From assembly GCA_026826555.1 (NCBI GenBank), contig JAKSZT010054399.1, positions 1,313,286 through 1,377,285 on the forward strand: DNA of 64,000 bases. The letters are read 5' to 3'. This document shows positions 12,000 through 26,284 of this stretch, piece after piece. Every line of letters begins with the position of its first letter. Position 1 is the stretch's first letter. The DNA is from Tolypeutes matacus. Taxonomy: Eukaryota; Chordata; Mammalia; Cingulata; Chlamyphoridae. The notes beneath the pieces were generated by a model, which was not told the DNA's origin, made no database searches, and saw nothing but the letters and a program-made list of their open reading frames with translations. Both the position numbers and the translations under genes were made by a program.

Positions 12000-12593
12000 C
12001 TTTCCAGTACTTACAATTGTTCACCATCACTATAAGAGACCCTTTAAGGCAGAGAGAGCTGGGGAAGGAGGACATTTCTAGAGGCCAGCAAGCAGGGTCC
12101 TGAGAGGGGGTATTTCCTTATATTTTACACCCTTCACACCTTGTTTGCCTCTCCCTGGTCCTGGCAGCAGCAAACTACAAAGTAAAGATGATTGCGATTC
12201 CTCATCAATATTAGCTTAGTGGTTTTCTGATCCATTCTGGTTGTCTTGCAGTTACTGATTCTGCATCTCCATGCAGTTCTTTCAAAATTTACTGTGGACT
12301 TCCCTAAGCCAGTCAAGGATAGACTGGGATAACTCTCCTTTACCTTCTGGGCTAAAGCTGCCAAAGGGAGATGAAAACCTATGGTGATTTGCAGAGGGCT
12401 CAGCATCTCCTTTTTCAGTGGTGGCTATGATGTGATGGAGGGTTACTGTCCATGGGTCTCCACTGTGCATCATGGGCAGACTTGTAATGAGTGCATATAT
12501 CCATGAGGGTGGCAGGGTGAACACATAGCCAAGGGGGTAATTAAGATAATTTTATGGGCCACAGCTTATCTGGGTGAGAGGTATTTCTCCCCA
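12000..12593. other. No gene seen
   Basis: Two overlapping minus-strand frames (12134-12406 and 12282-12524) have no domain and no splice context. No repeat named. Confidence 0.4.
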
Positions 12594-12714
12594 TGTGATG
12601 GTCTGAAGGTGTGGACCCCAAAAAGTACATTCTTAAAGTTAATCCATTCCTGTGGGTGTGGACCCATTGTAAGTAGATCTTTGGGTGAGCAGGATCTTAA
12701 GTTAACATGTGACC

Positions 12715-13552
12715 CACTGCCTTACTTTGAATATATGCTTCCCAATGTAAGAGTTAGACTCACAATTTCCTTACACATGACTCTTCTGCCCCTTTTATTT
12801 GAACCTATAATTAGCACTAGACTCATTAAATATATGTCCCAGAGACTTAAATCTTCATTCTGTTCCTATGCTGGTTGAGCCCTGAATCTCAGAAAGAGTT
12901 ATAGTAACTACTTTCCAGTTCATTGGATTCACCAAGGACAACTAACAAAAGGTTAATGATGGAAAACGCCTATCCCAAGAACAGAGAGTATCTACAACTG
13001 CAGGCAAGATAGCTCCATCCATCTGCCCCATAGGATCTGGGCCCCCTCGCAATCAGAGGCAGAGTGGGCCATGATCCCCAAATCCTCAAGATTGAGGAGT
13101 GAACAGACATGATGGGGGAATGCAACTATGGATTTAAGTAGACTTATGATTATTCTATCAATGGAAGAACTTGTATCATAGATGTAATGGTGGTGGCCAC
13201 CGGGGGTTCTGGTGTGGGGGAGGGAAGAGTAGGAGTAACATGGGGTACTTTGGGGATGTTGGAATTGTCCTGCACAACATTGCAGTGACAGATGCAGGCC
13301 ATTGTACATTTTGTCAAAAGCTATGAGATTGCGCGGTGCAAAGTATGAACTATAATGTAAACTGTAGCCTATGGTTGGTAGCAATGCTTCAATGTGTTTG
13401 TCAATTGTAGCAAATGTACCATACCAATGAAAGATGTTATTAATGGAGGAAATTGTGGGAGGGGGTAGGGTATATGGGAATCCCATGTATTTTTGATGTA
13501 ACATTTATGTAATCTAAAGCTTCTTTTAAAATAAAAAATTAACTAAAAAAAA
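12715..13552 (+). mobile_element. 5'-truncated L1 3' end inside the LTR
   Basis: An insertion of about 838 bp ending in an A-rich tail ('ttttaaaataaaaaattaac' then A8). It is bracketed by 'aacatgtgacc' (12704-12714) and 'aaaatgtgacc' (13550-13560), 10 of 11 matching. The 3' portion ('aatgtaccataccaatgaaa', 'gggtatatgggaatccc') is homologous to L1 3' UTRs at about 20290-20440 and 26165-26280. The 170-codon minus-strand frame 12992-13504 is an antisense shadow. Confidence 0.75.
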
Positions 13553-14254
13553 ATGTGACCTACCTCATTCAAGGTGGGTATTAATCCTCTTACTGGAGTC
13601 CTTTGCAAGAGAATGAAATTCAGACAAAGAAAGAAAAAGCCATGGAAGCAAGCAGCTGGAAGCAACAAAATCTGGGAGAGAAGGGAGAGACAAGCAGATG
13701 TTGCCATGTGCCTTGCCATGTGACAGAGGAGCCCAGGATTGCTGGTAGCTGGTCTTTGGGAAGAAAGCATTAATTTGATGATGACTTGATTTGGACATTT
13801 TTCTCAGCCTCAAAACTGTAAGCTTGTAAGCTAATAAATTCCCATTGTTAAAAAGCCAAACAAGGAACTTCCAGGAAGACAGTGTTGGAATAGGTAGGCA
13901 AGGCTCAACTATCTCACAAAAACAACAGAGGAAGGGCAAAAAGCTGTCTGAAGGAGCTGCTCTGGGGTTCTAGAGACCAGGAGAGTGTCATCTGTTGGCT
14001 GGACAGGAAACTGCTAGGAAATAAACTGGTTTTAGGAGTCTCTTGTCCCAGTCCCCTTGGACATCTGCACCCCATTAGTGACTCCCTGGCCCAATTTTGA
14101 TAATTTAAGCTGGGTAATTTTAAAGACTTAGAATAAGTTGAACCAAAAATCAAAGAAGAGCTGTGAAACAAAACTAGGCAAGAGAGAGAAATTGACTATC
14201 AGAGTAAATTAACCAATATATTCAGATGCCTAGAAATCCCAAAAAGTACAAGCC

Positions 14255-15180
14255 ATGCCAAGAAACAAGAAGAGATGGCCCAGCGAAAGGAACAAACCAA
14301 AAATCCTGATGAGATACAAGATTCAAGACAACTAATCAATGATAATGACACCTATCGCCTAAATCAATTAGAGGAGTTAAAGGAAGATATGACTAAAGAG
14401 ATAAAGGATATTAAGAAGACACTGGTGAGCATAAAGAACAATTTGAAAGCCTGCAAGTAAAAATAACAGAGCTTATGGGAATGAAAGACACAATGGATGA
14501 ACTTAAAAATACATTAGAGGCACATAAAAGCAGATTGAATTGATAAAAGAAAGAATTTGTGACTTGGAGGACTGAGCATCTGACCTTGAAAAAACAGGAG
14601 AACAGAAAGAGAAAAGAATGGAAAAATGGATAGGGAATTGAATGACAATGGAAAATGCACAAACATAGTTGTGATTGGTGTCCTAGAAGAAGAAGAGAAT
14701 GGAAAAGGGGCAGAAAGAATATTTGAGGAAATAGTGACTGAAAACTTCCCAACCTTTAGGAAAGACATAAATATCAGTATCCAAGAAAGGACAACAGACC
14801 CCGAACAGGATAAATCAGAATATTATTTAGAATGACAAATACCAGAGATAAAGAGAGGATTCTGAAAGCAGCAAGAGAAAAGCAATGCATTATATATAAG
14901 GGAATCTCAATAAGACTATATGCTGATCTCTCATCAGAAACCATGGAGGCGAGAAGAAAGCAGTATAATATATTTGAGGTACTGAAAGAGAAAACTGCTA
15001 GCCAAGAATTCTCTATCTGGTAAAACTGTCCTTCACAAAGAGGGTGAGTTTAAAGTCTTCACAGAAAAACAAAAACCGAGAGAGTATGTTTCCCAAAGAC
15101 CAGATTTACAAGAGATACAAAAGGAAGTGCCACAGCCTGAAAAGAAACAACAAGGGCAAGAGACTTGGAGAAGATTGTAG
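14255..15180 (+). pseudogene. L1 ORF1 remnant
   Basis: L1 ORF1 encodes an RNA-binding, nucleic-acid chaperone coiled-coil protein. The start ATG at 14255 opens a short basic N-terminus and then shifts frame. A K/E/L-rich coiled-coil-like stretch follows (14275-14460). The C-terminal domain is recognisable in the frame 14832-15023, with 'RILKAAREK', then 'IRLYADLSSETMEARR' and 'IFEVLKEK', which matches the conserved L1 ORF1 C-terminal fold. At least three frameshifts or stops break it. The minus-strand frames at 14411-14768 are shadows. Confidence 0.8.
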
Positions 15181-15189
15181 AAATTAAGA

Positions 15190-18990
<3,801 letters not shown>

Positions 18991-19021
18991 ATGAGTAAAC
19001 TCACAGAGGTAAACACTAGAG

Positions 19022-19258
19022 CTGGGGTTCTTATCCTGGGGTCCACGGACACCCAAGGGGTCCATGGAAAGATTTCAGGGGGTCTGTGAGTTTGAATTGA
19101 AAAAAAAAATCAACTTATTATCTTTGTTTTCTCTGACTTCTAACTGAAATCTAGCATTTCCTTCACTTATGAATGTATACTATAAACAAATTATAGTGGT
19201 ATTCATTTCACCTGACTGGCAAAGGAGTCCATGGAATAAAAAAGGTTAAGAACCCCTG
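19022..19258. mobile_element. hAT-type element inside the L1
   Basis: A 237-bp element with terminal inverted repeats: 'ctggggttcttatcctgg' at the left and the near complement 'ggttaagaacccctg' at the right. It is flanked by 8-bp cactagag (19014-19021) and ctctagag (19259-19266), one mismatch, which is the hAT duplication length. The inner 'aactgaaatctagcatttcc' part is a pattern I recognise from mammalian non-autonomous hAT repeats. It interrupts the L1 3' region, so it is younger than that L1. Confidence 0.85.
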
Positions 19259-20012
19259 CTCTAGAGTATAGGCTAGGAGGAGATAGAATGTAGGTTGGGA
19301 AGGGAGCTGATGCTTAATTCATGCATAATTTTTAATAAGGTTTATTGGAAAAGTGTGGAAATGAATAGAGTTGATGTAACACATGATAGTGAGTATAACT
19401 AACACTACTTATCTATAAATGTGATTGTGGCTGAAAGGGGTAGTCTGTGGACATACATGTCAATTGAAAGGAAGCTAGAGAATAATCTAGGAATATGTAA
19501 CAGTCATTTCAGTGGTGGATGAAGATTGTGGTTAATAGCATAAATATAAGAATGTTCTTTTACGTGTTTAGAAAATGGTGATACGGGGGAAATTACAACT
19601 GATGTAACTTATGGATGATAGTTAACAGTAACATTGTAATATTTTTGCATCAATGGCAAAGAAGATATGTCAATTCTAAGGGACAACATTAGGGAGGTCT
19701 AAGGGGATAAGGGAGTTTTCCTTTTTGGAGTAATGAAAATGTTCTACAATTGACTGGGGTGATAACAGCACAACTCTGTGATGAAAATGAGACCTACTGG
19801 GTGTACACATTGAATGGCTTGTACAAGGCATGGGGCTGTATAACACAGGGAATCCAGTGGTGGGAGATGGTCTGTGGTTAACAGGACAAATAGGAGAATG
19901 TTCTCTCATGAACTGCAACAGATATATAATACTAATACAGGGTGTTAATATTTGGGTGGCTTGAGGGGGAAATACACCAAAAATAAGGCATGGAGTATAG
20001 CTAGTAATAATA

Positions 20013-20251
20013 ATTTTTTATTTTTATTATTATTATTTTTTGAGGTACTAGAGGTCAGGGAATGAATCTGGGACCTTTGTGTGTGGGAAGCTGGTGCTCA
20101 ACCACTGAGCCAAATGGGCCTCCCTGAGTTGGTTTTTTCATTTGTTTTGCTTGTTGTTGTTTTTGTTTTTTCAGGAGGCACCGGGAACAGAACCCGGGAC
20201 CTCCCATGTGGGAGCGGGCACTCAACCACTTGAGTCACATCCGCTCCCAGC
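20013..20251 (-). mobile_element. Double tRNA-derived SINE, antisense
   Basis: Two SINE heads in the same orientation, about 20041-20125 and 20172-20250, are joined by an A/C-rich (plus strand T/G-rich) linker at 20132-20171. Each has a B-box-like complement ('gaacccgggacc' in the right unit, 'gaatctgggacc' in the left). The whole is flanked by identical 'agtaataata' (20003-20012 and 20252-20261), so it entered as one unit or as a SINE within a SINE tail. It sits in the L1 3' UTR. Confidence 0.85.
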
Positions 20252-20510
20252 AGTAATAATATGACAATCCTCTTTCATAGTTTGTAACAAATATTTCACA
20301 ACAATGCAAGGTGTTATTGGTGAGATGATGTATGGGAGCCCTATATGGTGATATGCGTGTTTGTTTTGTTAAGTTTACAACTTTTACTATACACTTATTA
20401 TATATGTATGTTCATGTATGAATGATATGCTTCAATAAAATTTTATTAAAACAAAAAAAGCCAACCCGTTTTAAAGTATCTAATTTTAGCATCTTTAGAA
20501 AACTAAAACA

Positions 20511-22100
20511 TCTCCCTATCTCCAAATTTCTTAACATAGAATCAGTGTCCTGGCAAGAACTGATAAACTGAAGCAGCACAAACCCATACTTCAAAGGAAC
20601 TTAGAATAGGAGCAAATGTGTGATAGAAACAGCTATGTGCCATCCAGGTGCTAGAAGAAAAGAGTTGCAATATGAGTTGGAATCCTTATGGCTCATCTCA
20701 TTTCAGTTTCATACCTTGTGGTCAGTTGAGTTGTGACTCCATGCTCATCATGATGAGCCATTCAGAGCAAATTTACTTAATCTTTACTTTGATGGCTTAG
20801 TTTTTCCCTTTCCACCTGCCAGAGCTCGGAGGGTGATACAAGTTACATGGTTGAAATTTACATGCATGTTGAAAAGGTTGTCCCTTACATGAGAACTATG
20901 TAAAGAGAAATTTCCTAGTAAGGAAACTATTTCTGGAGCAAATTTTTGCTACAATAATAGCATTGACTTCCTGCAGGAGAAAGCCTCAGGCCATTCATAG
21001 ACTAGAACTACTATAATGAAGACATGGGAATATCCTATTAACCAAGGAAGGTTAAAAGAGTCAGTTTGCAAGGGACGTTTGGGACCCCTAAACTCCCAGT
21101 TGGGTGTTTTGAGGAACTTGGGCTGGCTTCAAATAGAGCAGGGCATACACTGAGAACAGTTATATTGGAAAATCCCATACAAACAAGCATTTTTGAGCTT
21201 TTGCTTTGTCCCCTTTTTGCCCAAACATGCCCACGAGTGGCTTGTATGTTCTCGAGGACTTAGGGGCCATAGCCAGAGGTAGTGAACAGGGTGAAGGACA
21301 CAGCCTTCAGATTCTCAGCCTGATATGTAACACGCCCTGCTACATGCTGTAAACTATAGGTTGGGATAGGATGAAACATAGGAAAGGATCCAAGGATGAG
21401 GACATGTTCTATGAGGGATGTGTCTTTAGGAGCTTGCACCAACCCAAGCTTTTCCCTTTTAAGTCATCATTTACCTAATATAACAAACAAAAACTGCCTG
21501 AGTTCTAAATAATTGTTATGAATCCAATAAATTAAAGTAAACCTAAAGTTTCCTGAGATGTTTCAATGCTGAGAATAATTGTAGATATCAAACTAAAATC
21601 ATACGTCTACTCAACTACACAGTTCAAATTATAGTGACAAGATTGTCACATGGACAAAAATCTTCTCACACACTGTTTCGCAAAAAGATGAAATAATCCT
21701 TACAGACACTGAACATTATACACAGTTGCATTTAAAAAATATTTCAGGTGATTTTCTCTGGCTCAAGGTTACAACTTATGAGGGTGGTCAACTGATATTC
21801 TCTTTCAGTCAGACAAATACAGCTGATACTTATGATTTGTAGATTCTATATTTGTAGCTTTTCTTATTTGCTAAAATGTGTCACCCCCAAATCAATATTC
21901 GATGTATTTTTATGGTCACTGGTGGACATGTGCAGAGTGGGAAAAATTTGAGTCGCATAACATGCACATTCTCAGCTGAGGTCAAAAGAGGCAGCACCCT
22001 GCCTTCTTGTTTCAGCTCTCATTCTATAAATAAGTTGTCCTTTTTGCAGTATATTTAGTGCCATGATTTTTGCATTTTTGTCCCTTATGTTGGTGATTTT
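20511..22100. other. No gene seen
   Basis: Unassigned DNA after the split LTR. Frames of 60-65 codons have no recognisable domain. No repeat named with confidence. Confidence 0.4.
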
Positions 22101-22110
22101 GCTGTTTGAA

Positions 22111-22262
22111 ATGGCCCCCAAGCGTAGTGCTGAAGTGCTAACTAGCATTCCTTAGCCAAGAAGGCTGTGATATGCCTCATGGAGAAATGGCCCCCAAGTG
22201 TAGTGCTGAAGTGCTATCTAGCATTCCTTAGCCAAATAGGCTGTGATGTGCCTCATGGAGAA
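22111..22262. repeat. 76-bp tandem duplication in transposase relic
   Basis: Units 22111-22186 and 22187-22262 both begin 'atggcccccaag' and end 'cctcatggagaa'. By eye they differ at 5 of 76 positions. The duplication repeats the transposase start segment. Confidence 0.9.
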
Positions 22263-22560
22263 AACACATGTTTTAGATGAGCTTTGTTCAGGCATGAGTT
22301 ATGATGCTGTTGGCCATGACTTTAAAGTCAATGAATCAACAACATACATTAAATAAAGTGTTTTTAAACAGAAACACACATGAAAAAGGGTTATACATTG
22401 ATCTATTGATGGAACGTTGTGGCCAGAGGCTCACAGGAACCAAACTGTGTACTTCCCCTAGAAGCAATGGTTCAGTATTTGCTAATTCACTGTTCATGGG
22501 GACTTTAGAGAACATAACCATCACAGATAATGCAAATCAACTGTATATATTATATCAATA
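22111..22560 (+). pseudogene. pogo/Tigger-like transposase remnant
   Basis: Across two frames the reading is MAPKRSAEVLTSIP at 22111, then an '[20 protein letters not shown]' block near 22240, then '[18 protein letters not shown]', a CENP-B-type N-terminal helix-turn-helix as in pogo/Tigger transposases. After a stop, the 97-codon frame 22301-22594 carries a further related segment ('NRNTHEKGLYIDLLMERCG', 'SNGSVFANSLF'). The catalytic DDE domain is absent. A 76-bp tandem duplication disrupts the N-terminus. It is inactive. The family call rests on recognition only. Confidence 0.65.
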
Positions 22561-22599
22561 TAATGAATCAGTCACTAATAACAAGGCTCAATAAAAATG

Positions 22600-23130
22600 T
22601 ATGTATAAAAATGTATTCTGGTCACCTGCTTTTAGAAAACTTCATGTTAGCTTTCACTTTTTGTGCATCTTTACAGACCAATGGCTTTTCAAATTTAATG
22701 TATGTCAGATGGCCACAACCATTATTCTCTTTTTGACGCTAAAATTGTCTCAACTTTGACAAGTGGGACCTTTTCATATGACCCCATTAATCTTTGAAAG
22801 CTTTCTTGTTTCCTGGCACAACAAGATGTTAAAGGCCTATCTCTACATTTCTGTCCCAGTCATGGAATCAACCATTTTTTCCAAAAAGCCTTCATGGTAA
22901 AAGAAAAGTTTTAGAGATGATGTCATAACTATCAAAGTTATTTGTGTGCTGCCTCAGCATCCATCTTACTTCAGCTAAGCCACTTGCCTCAACACTGACC
23001 TTTGGCCTAGTTAATTAGAGGCTTTCCAGCCCTGTAGCATAAACTCCCCCCAAACCCACCCCCACATTTGCAGCCACCACCCACACCACCCACACATGTC
23101 ACCCAGAACCCACGGCTCGTCCCAAATAAT
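22600..23130. other. No gene seen
   Basis: Unassigned, with a C/A-rich patch at 23045-23110 ('cccccaaacccacccccac'). No coding signal. Confidence 0.4.
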
Positions 23131-23138
23131 AAACTGAC

Positions 23139-23616
23139 TATTTTAGTTTCCTAGGCTACTTAAGCAAATACCATGAAATGGGGTGGGTTAAACAATGGGA
23201 GTTTATTTGCTTATGGTTTTGAGGCTAAAAGAAATTTCAGATCAAGGCATCATCAAGGTGATGCTTTCTCTCCAAAGACTGTGACATTTTGGGGCTGGCT
23301 GCTAGCAATCCTTGGCTCCTCTGTCCCATGGCAAGGCACATGGCAGCCCCTCCTGGTCTCTCCCTTTTTCTTCCAGGTTCTGTTGACTTTTAGCTTCTGG
23401 CTTCTCCGTCTGTGGCTTTTTCTCTGTCTGAATTTCATTCTGCTTATAAAGGACTTCAGTAATAGGATTAAGACCCATCCTGAGAGAGGTGGGCAACACC
23501 TTCTTATCTGAAGCAACCTCATCAAAAGTCCAACCTACAATGGGTTCACATCCACAGGAATGGATTAAATTTAAGAACATGTTTTTCTGGGGTCCATACA
23601 GCTTTAAATCACCACA
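23139..23616 (-). mobile_element. Solo MaLR-like LTR, antisense
   Basis: A 478-bp LTR, plus strand 'tattttagtttcctagg' to 'tttaaatcaccaca', flanked by ctgac (23134-23138) and ctaac (23617-23621), one mismatch. It shares 'aaggcatcatcaaggtgatg' and 'ccacaggaatggatt' with the copies at 25436 and 29559. The overlapping frames of 90-112 codons inside it on both strands are incidental. Confidence 0.85.
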
Positions 23617-23621
23617 CTAAC

Positions 23622-24035
23622 CATCCCCACTGCCCTCAGACCTTCAGTCCCTTTCCCTGTTTGCACATATTAACTTTAAACTAACCAGTCCTTGATTGGC
23701 TCACAATAAAGGCACAAACCAATGGGCTCTTCTTGCCCTGCTTGTGTTCTCCTTGCCTGCTGGTTGAGTCCCCCAAGCCAATGGCACTTCCTCTTGATTT
23801 CTCATGGACCCCCTCTCTCTGGGACCAGTGAACAACAAATTATCTTTTCTCATGCATTATGGCTTCTGTTTCTCATTGTGTCACATCTGACCTCAACCTG
23901 GACACAAATTTAAAATCCACCATAACTAATTCAAAATAGATGATAAACTGAGTGCAATTTTGCATTATGGAATGACTTTTTCATGGACTATTTCAGTGTA
24001 TAGAGTTAGAAAAAAATATACAGACCTTACAAAGG
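23622..24035. other. No gene seen
   Basis: About 410 bp of unassigned DNA. One frame, 23722-23913, shows no domain. Confidence 0.4.
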
Positions 24036-24039
24036 CATA

Positions 24040-24150
24040 TTTTCATATTTATTTTACTTAAGCTTTTTAAATTAAAAATTATTATGACAACATACATATA
24101 ACATAAAATTTGCCATTTTAACCATTTCTTAGTTCTATAATCCAGATCTA
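24040..24150 (-). repeat. Old L1 3' end fragment, antisense
   Basis: 'attatgacaacatacatata' followed by 'acataaaatttgccatttta' and 'accatttcttag' is the antisense signature of old L1 3' UTRs, comparable with 51150-51220 in this window. Confidence 0.55.
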
Positions 24151-24957
24151 ACAACTGTTTTTAAAAATTTCTGGTAAGCTTAGAACCTAGTATTTTTATA
24201 TATCAATTTTTGGGGGTAAATTCTACTGAAACTGGTCCTCTTAAATCTTTAGATTTAAAATATATCTTACTTTTGAGGATATATAAAAGACTAAAAAGCA
24301 CATGAAAATATGCTCAACATCACTAGCTATTAGGGTAATGCAAATCAAAACCACAATGAAGTAACATTTCATACCCACTAGAATGGCTGCTATTTAAAAA
24401 AAAAACAACAGAAAACTACAAGTGTTGGAGAGGATGTAGAGAAATAAGAACACTCATTCATTGCTGGAGGGAATGTAAAATGGTACAGTCATTTGAAAGA
24501 CAGTTGGGCAGTTCCTCAGGAAGCTAAGTGTAGAATTACTATATTACCGAGAAATCCCACTACCAGGTATATTCCCAGAAGAATTAAAAGCAGGGACTCA
24601 AACAGATATTTTCACACTAATGTTCACAGTGGTATTATTCACAATTGCCAAAATATGGAAGCAATCCAAGTGTCTATCAACTGACAAATGTATAAACTAA
24701 TTGTGATATATCCATACAATGGAATATTATCCAGCCAGAAAAAGGAACGAAGTCCTGATGCATGTGACAACATGATGAACCTTGAGGACATTATGCTGAG
24801 TGAAATAAGCCAAACACAAAGGACAAATATTGTATCATCTCACTGATGTGAACTAATTATAATAATCGAGTTAAATCTAAAATATAGTTTACCAGGGGAT
24901 AGATTTGGGGTTTGAGAATGGGGAGTTGATGTTTAATTCATACAGAATTTCTATTTA

Positions 24958-25163
24958 TTTATTTATTTATTTATTTTTTATTTTTTTATTTTTTTATTTT
25001 TATTTTTATTTTTATTTTTTTTATTATGGGTAAAAATCAAAATTCTCACAATACATACAAACATTTGCAAAATGATATATAAATATATATGCATATATGT
25101 GTATTTGCTTACAAAAATGTTATTTATATATATATATATATACATATATTTTAAGAGGTGCTT
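24958..25163 (-). mobile_element. Small retroposed insert in L1
   Basis: About 206 bp with a long T-rich left end ((TTTA)n and (TTTTTA)n), which is an A tail on the minus strand, plus an AT-rich body. It is flanked by identical 14-bp 'agaatttctattta' (24944-24957 and 25164-25177). Tail and duplication show L1-driven target-primed insertion. The source of the body is not recognised. It may be a short 3' end of an L1. Confidence 0.75.
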
Positions 25164-25435
25164 AGAATTTCTATTTAGGTTGATTGTAAAGGTTAGGAAA
25201 TGTATGGTGGTGATGGTAGCACGTTATTGTGAGTACAATTAGCACTGAATTATATAGGAGAATGTGGTTAAAATGGGAAACTTTAGGTCATATATGTTAC
25301 TAGAATAAAAATTAAAACATAAAACATGGTACTGTATAACACAGTAAACCCTATTGTAGATATATTATAGTTAATAGTGCCAGTATAAGAATGTTTGCTC
25401 ATGAATTATAACAAATATATGACACTAATACAAGA

Positions 25436-26003
25436 TGTGGTAGTTTGAGTCTTTTGTGGACCCCAGAAAATTATGTTCTTAAACTGACCCATTCCTGTGG
25501 GTGTGAACCTATTGTGAATCTTTGATTAGATTAGATTCAGTTAAGGGCCATTTGATTAGATTACTCCAGTAAGGTGTAGCCCAGGGTGGATCTTAGTCCT
25601 CCATTTATAAATGGAATGAATATGCAGTGAAAAAGGCCACAGACACAGAGAAAAACTCCTAGTAGCTGAGAGAGGAAGCCCTGGAAGCTAGAAGCTGAAA
25701 TCAACAGAGCAGTAAGCTGAACCCACAGACACTGAGAGAGAAAGACACAGAAAGAGTAGCCAGAAGCTGAAAGCAATGGAGCCTGGAGGAGAGGGCAGAG
25801 ACTGGCAGACACAGCCACTGTGCTCTGTGATGTGCCTGATCGCCCACAGCTGCAGATGGGGGAGAAAGCATCTCCTGATGAAGCCTTGATTTGGACATTT
25901 TTCTCAGCCTTGAAACTGTAAGCTTTTAAACTAATAAATCCCCACTGGAAAAGCCAACCCATCTCTGGTATACTGCCTTGGCAGCCTTTAGCAAACTAAA
26001 ACA
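25436..26003 (+). mobile_element. Solo MaLR-like LTR inside L1 3' UTR
   Basis: A 568-bp LTR with TG...CA ends ('tgtggtagtttgagtc' to 'gcaaactaaaaca') and a perfect 5-bp duplication caaga (25431-25435 and 26004-26008). It is the most complete example of this family in the window, with 'ccattcctgtgggtgtg', 'tcatttgattaga'-like segments, 'cctgatgaagccttgatttg' and an 'aataaatcccc' 3' end. The 133- and 65-codon minus-strand frames within it are incidental. Confidence 0.9.
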
Positions 26004-26284
26004 CAAGATAATAGTAGGGTGGTATATGGAAAAATATATATTTAATGTAAACTATGGACAATAGTTAATAGTACAGTTTTAATACTTGCTCATCAATTGT
26101 AACAAAGGTAATTACTATTAAAAATTAGTATATTTACAAAAAAGTGTTATCATAAATTGTAATAAATGTTCCACACCAATGCAAGGTGTTGGTGGTGGCG
26201 TGGTGTATAGGAATCCTGTATTTTATGCATGAAATGTCTGTAAGCCCACAACTTCTCTAATAGAAACATTTTAAAAAGTACTCT

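Larger units (their letters stand above)
24285..26278 (+). mobile_element. 5'-truncated L1 3' region
   Basis: Starts in ORF2 C-terminal sequence ('aaagcacatgaaaatatgct'), runs through 'tgaaataagccaaacacaaa' and the 3' UTR to 'tagaaacattttaaaaagta'. It aligns by eye with 18446-20440 of the longer L1. It is broken by a retroposed piece (24958-25163) and by an LTR (25436-26003). Confidence 0.8.

Noticed and set aside
12992..13504. 170-codon minus-strand open frame, the longest in the window
   Set aside because: It lies antisense to an L1 3' UTR insertion with clear retroposition marks. No domain.
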